A DNA stretch of 64,000 bases from the NCBI GenBank assembly GCA_048213135.1, contig PS015014.1, forward strand, positions 60,973 to 124,972, written 5' to 3'. The DNA is from Reclinomonas americana ATCC 50394. Lineage: Eukaryota; Jakobida; Jakobea; Jakobida. Below are positions 57,342 through 64,000 of the stretch, piece after piece (the first letter of the stretch is position 1; every line of letters starts with the position of its first letter). Position numbers and translations under genes: made by a program. The notes under the pieces were generated by a model. It had not been told where the DNA came from. It did no database searches and saw nothing but the letters and a program-made list of their open reading frames with translations.

Positions 57342-59741
57342 ATGAAGGGCTCATCGACATCGTGTCAGTACTGCCCGAACGCACAGTTGATTGACGAGTT
57401 GCGTGCACACACTCTCTCTCACACACACTCTCTCACACACACTCACTGACACTCGCTGTGTGAAAACCAATCGCAGTCGATTACATTCAGTCATTGTGTG
57501 TGAACGATGTCGTCGAGTTGCGTGCGCGCGCTTTCCAGTGTCAACACACACACACACACACACAGAGAGTGCATGCTGATAGAGTGTGTGTGCAGGTTCT
57601 GGAGGAGCGACGAACGGACACGGGTGAGGTGACGATTGGACCGGAGGAAGATCAGCTCTTGTGTGTGGTTCTCGAGGACTTGGTGGAGCACACGCCCAAC
57701 TTGGACGTTGCGTGCGCTCATGCTTTTCTCTCTCTCTCTCTCTCGCTCTGTGTGCGCTGATTGTCGCTCGCAGTTGCCCAACGATCCGTTCGGCACGCAA
57801 GGGTACATTACGGCGTTCAGGCAGGTGCAAGTGGCGCACGACTATGCGCTGACGGCCACGGCACGGTGTGCATGTATGCGGCTGCTGCTTGTCGTGCGTT
57901 TGCTCGTGCTGATGTTTGTGTTTTGCGGTCGTGGGCAGAACAATGGCGCCGACACTGGCGGAATTCGAGCGCAGCATGAGCGATGTGTTGTTTGGCGATC
58001 AGTCGACCGATAGTTGCGCGTGCTCTCTGCCCTTACTCATCGCTTTCGTGGCGATCTCACGCGGCGCCAGGTGTACCGGTGATTGCGGCCATTGCGCCGA
58101 CGACGCTCAAGGGCCTGACGACGTCGTACTTTCTCTGCCACGATCTGTGCGACATGTTTGGGCTGGAGACGTATGTGGCGGAGCGCATGGTCACCACGCT
58201 GAAGACGACGGTGCTGTCGGGCAAGCTGCGTTTTGGGAAGAGTGTGGAGCCGACAGTGTGCGCCGCGTTGGTGGTGGCGCTGGAGGGCGTGGAGCCATCG
58301 CCGGAGGTGCCGACCCTGGCGCAGATTGCCGACATGTATGAGCAGCCGATTCACGATGTGGTGCGCTACGTGGAACTGATCAAGTTGCGTGACGATGCGC
58401 GCGTGGAGTATGTTGCGCGTCTCTGCTGCTCACCACTGCGTGCGCAGGCAATCGACAAGAGCACTGGCGGCTGCGGCGGCAATGGCTGCTGCCTCCTCGG
58501 CGGCCGCTGGCTCGTCGACCACCACCACCGCCTCGGCTGGCGCTCCGTCGGGATCGTCGACGTTGTCTGTGCACATGTCATCGTCGGTCATGTCGTCGTC
58601 GGCGGTGAGCGCTGCTGCTGCGGCGGCCGCCGCCGCTACAGCAAGTTCCATGTCGTCTCCATCGTCAGGGTCGGCCAGCAATGCGGCGTCACGGACCCTG
58701 GTGCAGGAGGTGCTGGAGACACTCGATCGGTACATGGATCAGTTCGACTTGTCGCCCACCACGCGAATGATTGCAAAACATGTGGGCGAACACTTTGCCA
58801 TGGTGTCGAAGCGCATCTCCATTTCTATTTCGGCGGCCTCCATGTGAGTGTGTGTGTGTGTGTCTGTGATTGTCGCTTGGGAGAGAGATGTATGCTGACT
58901 CGTGCCCGTCCAGCTACGTGACCACGCTACTGGAGTGCGAATACCGAACACAAGCGGAGCTGTCGCAGGCCATGAAGGTGTCGAAGGTGACGCTGCGCAA
59001 GGTGGCGCGCGAGATCTCCGACCGGCTAGCCTCGCTGTTGCCGAGAGATTACAAGCCGAAACAGTCGGTGGAGGAGGTGATTTCGTGGTTCCGACGCGAG
59101 ACCTCGGGTGGCGACAAGAAGGCCGATGTGAGTGTTATTAGATTCTATGCTTTTGCCGATTTTGCGTTGTTGACAATACGTGTTTCGGCAGCGTCCGTGG
59201 GTCAAACCGAGGAAGACAAGCAACGGGACGGCGAGTGGCGGAGCCAGTGCCACCTCGTCGACTGCCACCAGCACGACGACCACGACGACGACAACCACCA
59301 CCGCTGCCACGGCCACTGCCGCCGCAGGAGACGCCATGTCTGCAGCAGCGAAGAACGCACGTGGCTCAAACGGCACGCCAACCATGACCACGGCCGTCGC
59401 AGGCTCACAATCACCACCAGCCGCGGTACGTGCACATGGAATCCCAAGAGAGGAGAGAAGAGACACGCATTCACTCATGTTGTTGACTGGTAACGCAGAC
59501 GGCGGCGTTCCGACCGCGGACCCAGCAAGTGGAGAACTGGACCTTGCTGCTGGCAAACCAAGCTGCAGCCGCTGCAGCCGCCGCAGCCGCAGCAGCATCG
59601 TCATCACCGTCGTCCTCTTCCAGCCTCATTGCCGGCATCAGACCACCACAATCAGCAGGTGATGCAGCACTACCACCACCACCACCACCACCACCACCTC
59701 CTCCTCCGCCACCACCACCACCACCACCGGGGGCGGTATAA
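57342..59741 (+). CDS. Divergent TFIIB-family transcription factor
   Basis: Starts MKGSSTSCQYCPNAQLIDD, a single CxxC where TFIIB has the first half of its zinc ribbon; then VDYIQSLCVNDVVE, VLEERRTDTGEVTIGPEEDQ and LPNDPFGTQGYITAFRQ. First cyclin fold: FLCHDLCDMFGLETYVAERM, GKSVEPTVCAALVVALEG, LAQIADMYEQPIHDVVRYVE. A long Ala/Ser/Thr insert (58455-58690) follows. Second cyclin fold: LVQEVLETLDRYMDQFDLSP, TRMIAKHVGEHFAMVSKR, YVTTLLECEYRTQAELSQAM, SKVTLRKVAREISDRLASLL. The tail is low complexity (poly-Thr, poly-Ala, then 19 Pro) and ends PGAV at 59741. Helix-turn-helix spacing in both folds fits TFIIB/BRF. Whether it serves Pol II, Pol III or Pol I is not clear. Introns at 57398, 57707, 58013 and 58384 start with GTTGCG and restore the frame exactly. 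Confidence 0.75.
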
Positions 59742-59785
59742 TGATGCCTTTAAAAAGAGAATGTACGTTCCGTTCCGATCATTCG

Positions 59786-60096
59786 TCATTCATCAGTGGC
59801 TGGCAATGCATCGCGCAGTTGTCGTCGCTGCTCACTGGTCAACGATCGCGGCACTGTCAGTCGCGCATATCGCACACGTTCGCGCCCAATGTCGACCACC
59901 AACACGCGGTCGCCCGGCTGCAGCTCCATGTCGGCACCACTGCATTCACAATCAGAGACAGAATGAGAGAGACCGGGTGAAAGATTGAGACAAAAAACAC
60001 GCAACGCAGAGACAGAATCGGCGCCATGCACGCGAGCGTACAGTGCACTGGCGAGAGAGGAGAGCGCAGAGAGGAGCGTGGAGAGCCCGAAGACCA
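59786..60096 (-). CDS. Small single-pass or signal-anchored protein, unknown
   Basis: Spliced reading MVFGLSTLLSALSSLASALY, ARVHGADSVSA joined to GADMELQPGDRVLVVDIGRE, then RVRYARLTVPRSLTSEQRRQ and end LRDALPATDE; about 80 residues. One hydrophobic helix at the N-terminus, then a short soluble domain. The intron starts with GTTGCGT and ends gaatgcag. No family recognised. Upstream, in another frame, an ATG at 60144 exists, but the downstream one at 60094-60096 is the first that opens the reading frame. Its 3' end converges on the TFIIB-like gene, 44 bases apart. Confidence 0.55.
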
Positions 60097-60188
60097 TCGA
60101 TAATTCGCGTAACAATCCACAGTCCACTGCAGTGAACTGATCATCGTGTTTCCTTGTCGTTGCTTCTGTGCGAGCGGGTCTCCATTAA
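60097..60188. promoter_or_regulatory. Divergent promoter region, small membrane protein / WDR74
   Basis: 92 bases between opposite start codons. Contains gaattatcgatgg-like AT-richer sequence on the minus side. No defined element identified. Confidence 0.4.
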
Positions 60189-62225
60189 ATGGAGCTCGTG
60201 ATTGGCGATGAGACGGGCCTGATCAAGAGTTGCGTGCATCATCTGCTGTGCTTTGTGCCTGTTGCCTTGCCTATTTGCTGACTTCGACTGTGTATGATAG
60301 ACATTCGAGTGGGCCGCACCAATGTCGCGCTGCACAAGTGGGGTGTGCAGAACCGCGAGAACGGCGTCGTTGGACTGGTGTGGCGACCGGAGCACGAGTA
60401 CCGGCAGGTTTGCGTGTGTTTTTTTTTGGTCGGCATGTGCACATGCACATGTACATCTCCACTCACACAACCGCAACAGACGATTCACCTGTGCAACAAT
60501 GGCACTGGTGCCGTGTACGATGTGAGCAATGGGAACGAGGTGGTGCAATTCGGAGGCGTGTTGCCGCATGCGATGGGCATGAGGGCCTTGTCGAGCGAGT
60601 TGCGTTTTTCTTGAAAGAAACATGCATCTCGTGGACGTGCTTATTCATTCATTCCGGTGTTGCTCACAGCCACCCGTGTGTGTGTCTCTCCTCCCTGTAG
60701 TCGACTGGTGTGTGCCGATGCCGAGGGAAAGGTGCAAGTGGCGTCCTTTGCCGATTTGCTGGCATCATCGTCATCGTCGCATGATGACGAGGATGAGCAT
60801 GTGGCTGCCGATGAGGACGGACCACCACCCGTGTCGGTGCTGACGAACATGGAGTGCAATGGTCCCGTGTCGGCCTTTGATTGCTGTGCAGCGACCGGCG
60901 AGGTGGTGCTGGGCGGACGGGAAAATCTCATCAAGGTTGGCGTGTTTTCTTGTCATCATCTTGCTGCCTTCTCAATCAAGCTCACCTCACATCTCCTGCA
61001 GGTGTGGAATGTGGAAACGGAGCAAATGGTGTGGGCAGGCAAGAATGTCAGGCCCGACTTTCTCGACGTGCCGTTCAGAATATGGCCGCGCGGTGTGCGC
61101 TTCATGAACCACAACCCCCAGGTTTGTGTACTCTCATATTTGTCTCCCTCGGCAAGCCACCGCGATGCTTACTCCTCTTTTTCTCTCCATCTATCTCTCG
61201 CAGGTCATGTTTACGTGCACCGCGTACGCCCAGGTGCGCATGTGGGACCGTCGTGTGACGCGCTCACGGCGGCCGGTGGTGTCGGCCTTCCACGGAAAGA
61301 CCATGTGCGACATTAGCGACCTGTGTTACCAGTGCTTGACCGTGAGCCCAGACGACACGCTGTTGGCGGTGGGCAATCGCGATGGTGGTGTGGCTGTGTT
61401 TGACGTGCGAAGATTAGGTATGTGTGTCTTGGGGGAAGAAGCACACTTCATCGTTCTTTCTCTTCTTCTCTTGGTCCTCTTTCTCCCCCCTGCGAATGCA
61501 CTAGCGCGCATTGCGGGCACGCCAACGTGGTGGCGTGCTCCGGCCCAAAGCAGGGAAAAGCAGAAGATGCAAGCAATGCCATTTCCGTACGATTTCTCCA
61601 CGCGGAGAGGGCTGATGATGTGTCGTACATTTCTTTCCCCCCCACCTTTCCCTTTCCTGCTCCCCTTCCATCCCTCTCTCTTGCTACCATTCCCGCTGCC
61701 GTGGCTCACACATTTTTGCTGTCGTTTGTATGACCAGCTGCCCCGGTCCGTGCCTTTATCGGCGCCGGTGGCTCTGTGCGCAACATTGACTTCCACCCGA
61801 CACTTCCTGCCACGCTGGCCACGGTGTCGCTGGATCGCTTTGTGCGCGTTCACAGCATTGAGGAGAAGCGGCCGCTGTACAAGGTATACATGAAGCAGCG
61901 GCTCAACGCGGTGCTGTTCTCCAACGCGTTGCCCGAGGCGCCGCCGACTTCGCAACAGGCCGCGTGGTCAGCTGCGGCTGCTGCTGCCAGTGCGGCGGCG
62001 GCGGCAGAAGATGAGCGAGGAGGATCGTCCAGCAAGGGCGACGACGACTTTGACGAGCGCTTCCGGGCAGCCACACAGCTGCCGCGCGACGCCGAGCTGC
62101 GACGCACAAGGAGAGCGTTGTCGTCGCGCAAGGCCACTGGTGGCAAGAGCGGTGGACGACACGCGGCGGCGGAGGAGGCTGAACCGCCAAAGAAGAAGCG
62201 GAGGAAGACAAGTCGTGAATTGTAA
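60189..62225 (+). CDS. WDR74: WDR74/Nsa1, WD40 ribosome-biogenesis factor
   Basis: Nuclear WD40 protein of pre-60S particles, released by the Rix7/NVL2 AAA ATPase. Exons: MELVIGDETGLIKNIRV; WGVQNRENGVVGLVWRPE; TIHLCNNGTGAVYDVSNGNE; RLVCADAEGKVQVASFADLL; GEVVLGGRENLIKVWNVETE; FLDVPFRIWPRGVRFMNHNP; VMFTCTAYAQVRMWDRR; LTVSPDDTLLAVGNRDGGVA; VRNIDFHPTLPATLATVSLD; FVRVHSIEEKRPLYKVYMKQ; RLNAVLFS. Then a charged tail with KKKRRKTSREL, a likely nuclear or nucleolar signal. MELVIGDETGLIK and RPLYKVYMKQRLNAVL are hallmarks of the family. Two introns (60229 and 60599) have GTTGCG donors. Another (about 61417-61738) is over 300 bases long. Confidence 0.93.
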
Positions 62226-62300
62226 GCAATGATGTTTTGCATTCATCCATTGTCGGGGAGTAGATAGGGACAACAGAGAAGTAGCGACGGCTCTTGCTGC

Positions 62301-62798
62301 TCAATGTGACGGCGGCTGCACCGTGATGCCCTTCTTCTTCAGCTCCGCAATCGACCACTCAATGTCCTTCACACAGAGAGGAGACATTAGCACAAAGGCA
62401 CTGTGTGGACGCGACAACGGGAGAACAGCTACCTTCTTCAGCAGATCATACTCCTTCGGGCACGACGGGAAGAAGAGGATGCGCAGCAGCACTCGCACTC
62501 CCGAGACAAGCACCCACGCGGCAAACACCGTCAGCGGCAACTGTGTGCGTAAAAAATGAGCACATGGAAAGAAAGCGAGGCAGTGTGGCCACCACTCACA
62601 TAGGCCACTGCAGTGCTGAGGGCACCGGGCAGCGACGATGCCACTGGTCGCAGTGCGAGCCACGCCTGTGAGTGTGAATGAGTGAGACAAGTGAGTGACA
62701 AGTGGCACTGCATATTGTTTGCGTGGCAACCCCCCCACGCGTGAGCGCACCGCCAGCAGAATGAGAATGTTCAGTGCAACGCGCTGGTATCGTTTCAT
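62301..62798 (-). CDS. DPM3: Dolichol-phosphate mannose synthase subunit 3 (DPM3)
   Basis: Small ER membrane protein that tethers the catalytic DPM1 subunit. Spliced exons: MKRYQRVALNILILLA; AWLALRPVASSLPGALSTAV and AY; LPLTVFAAWVLVSGVRVLLR, ILFFPSCPKEYDLLKK; DIEWSIAELKKKGITVQPPS and H. Two hydrophobic segments at the N-terminus, then the coiled C-terminal DPM1-binding tail (CPKEYDLLKKDIEWSIAELKKKG), as in human DPM3. About 93 residues, the usual size. Stop 62301-62303; it converges with WDR74, 75 bases apart. Confidence 0.9.
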   Translation of the reverse strand: MKRYQRVALNILILLAVRSRVGGLPRKQYAVPLVTHLSHSFTLTGVARTATSGIVAARCPQHCSGLCEWWPHCLAFFPCAHFLRTQLPLTVFAAWVLVSGVRVLLRILFFPSCPKEYDLLKKVAVLPLSRPHSAFVLMSPLCVKDIEWSIAELKKKGITVQPPSH

Positions 62799-62866
62799 GC
62801 TGTGCGTGTGTGTGTGTGCGTGCGCGTGTGATTGTGCGGAAAAAGGGGGGCAAAAATTCCCGCGCT

Positions 62867-64000
62867 TCACTTGACAAATGCGTGGTCGAGCAACTCGTCG
62901 ACCGAGAACCGCAAGTGGGGTTCCCTGCGCAGCGCCACCAGTCAGATAGTTAGCATATGTGCGCTGCTCATCTGCTCCTCTTGCGGATCAGACCTTTGTA
63001 GGCAGTGCTCGAGAAAATCCACAAGATCGGGCGGCAGTGAGTTGTCGGTGGGAATTGTCGGGCGCTGGCCAGCAAGGAGTGCGCTCACGATTTGCCACTG
63101 CCAGCCACACCATGCCATGCGCATGTGAGTAAAACCGTGCTTCGCCCTTCATCGACAGCCACTCACCTGGTTCAATTTGCCCCACGGAGCTCTGCCGGTG
63201 GCCAGCTGCAACAGCATGCAGCCGAGAGACCACACATCGGCACGCAGGCCGTAGCGCACCGAGCCCTCGTTGGTTGCACCTTCTGCGTCAAACGCCACGC
63301 AGCACACCTCCGGCGCAAAGTACGCCGGCGTGCCGGTCGATTGCGTGCCGGTTTGCGTCTCGGCGTCGAGCAGCTTGGCCACACCGAGATCGGCAATCTT
63401 CAACACATCGCCCGCCGATGATGGGCAGAGGAGCACGTTGCCGGGCTTGATGTCTGCGAGCGGGGATGGGAGGAGATGAGAGGCAAAGGAGAAGAATTTA
63501 AATGCATCTTGAAGACTTGCCTCGATGAACCACCAGATGAGAGTGCAGATAGGAGAGGCCATGCAACAGTTGCCTGTAATGCGGGAAAATGAGTGCTGGA
63601 TGGAAGCAGTGTGCGAGAACAAGAGCACAGACCGCGTGTAGTCGCGCAAAATGTCCACCGGCAGCACTCGATACAGAGAGAGACGCTCGGCGAGTGTGCC
63701 ACCCGAGCAGAGCTCCATGACTGTGTGCTCACCAAATGAGGTGACAGATGGCAGAAGGCAAAAGAGAGAGAGAGAGAGAGAGTAACACACCTAGTTGAAC
63801 CTCGGCAGCCTCGGGTACGTAGTGCACGTCGATGAGCTGCACCAGGTTGCGATGTCGCAGCTCCCGCAACAACTGCACTTCGTTGACCACCGCCACCACA
63901 TGCTGCTCGGCGACACCAGTCTGTGGCAATCGAATGCGCTTCACTGCCACTTGCGTGCCGCGTATTGGGCCCGACAAGATCATTCCTACCGGGCGTCGTT
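62867..64000 (-). CDS. Protein kinase, 5' end beyond the window
   Basis: Catalytic domain reading left from the window edge: QVAVKRIRLP (Lys of the ATP site), NEVQLLRELRHRNLVQLIDV (alpha-C Glu), TVMELCSGGTLAERLS, LLHGLSYLHSHLVVHRD and IKPGNVLL (catalytic loop), VLKIADLGVAKLLD (DLG in place of DFG), GTPAYFAPEV, RADVWSLGCMLLQLATGRAP and W, ending DLVDFLEHCLQR and a final block HAFVK. All catalytic residues seen are intact, so it should be active. It looks like a STE-type (MAP3K-like) or related Ser/Thr kinase. The glycine loop and N-terminus are outside. The intron at about 63532 starts with GCAAGT (see findings). The stop is at 62867-62869, 68 bases after the DPM3 start on the same strand. Confidence 0.88.

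Noticed and set aside
1-64000. tRNA, rRNA or snRNA genes
   Set aside because: None recognised on either strand by eye; a covariance-model search would be needed to exclude a small one.

Overview
The window is a piece of a GC-rich, intron-dense nuclear genome from a free-living unicellular eukaryote. No taxon can be assigned from the sequence alone; the gene content (DPM3, an AGFG-type ArfGAP, HMT1-type ABC half-transporters, a giant HECT ligase, secreted beta-helix proteins) would fit an amoebozoan, apusomonad or unicellular holozoan equally well. Genes lie only 40 to 300 bases apart on both strands. Almost every gene is cut by short introns (about 40 to 150 bases, up to about 600), many filled with TG, CA or CT simple repeats. 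Besides GTGAGT and GTGCGT, a large share of introns start with GTTGCGT, and homology shows that the cut is before this GT. The scaffold carries many N gaps, a misoriented contig and an unmerged contig overlap.

Layout, left to right. 1-3065 (+): 3' end of midasin (MDN1/Rea1). 3154-4155 (+): CZIB-type zinc protein. 4332-5920 (-): seven-helix membrane protein. 6090-8337 (+): TFIIH subunit p52 (GTF2H4). 8446-14224 (-): two tandem copies of a secreted beta-helix gene, the left one preceded by a dragged-along 3' fragment of an ABC transporter. 14305-21799 (-): two tandem HMT1/ABCB6-type ABC half-transporters. 21929-22700 (-): PPIL1-like cyclophilin. 22812-45434 (+): one giant HECT E3 ubiquitin ligase with LamG-like, UBA, SPRY and HECT regions and FG-rich segments. 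Part of its HECT domain reads on the minus strand because the contig 42905-43912 was placed backwards. 46243-48150 (+): two short unidentified genes. 48525-51862 (+): AGFG-like ArfGAP with NPYGQ/NPFGG repeats. 52049-52693 (-): LRR protein. 52766-54239 (+): PDCD2L. 54337-54733 (+): YOS1/IER3IP1. 54793-56268 (+): TBC Rab-GAP. 56314-57043 (-): TRAPPC2. 57342-59741 (+): divergent TFIIB-family factor. 59786-60096 (-): small membrane protein. 60189-62225 (+): WDR74/Nsa1. 62301-62798 (-): DPM3. 62867-64000 (-): 3' part of a protein kinase.

The genes do not form one pathway. Recurring themes are ribosome biogenesis (MDN1, PDCD2L, WDR74), ER/Golgi trafficking (YOS1, TRAPPC2, TBC, AGFG), transcription (GTF2H4, TFIIB-like) and ubiquitin signalling. 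The most unusual signal is at the level of splicing: a GTTGCGT donor class, a 5-base exon in the HECT domain whose inclusion alone keeps the conserved frame, and AG-N-GTTGCG elements that look like single-nucleotide exons where the HECT frame is one base short.
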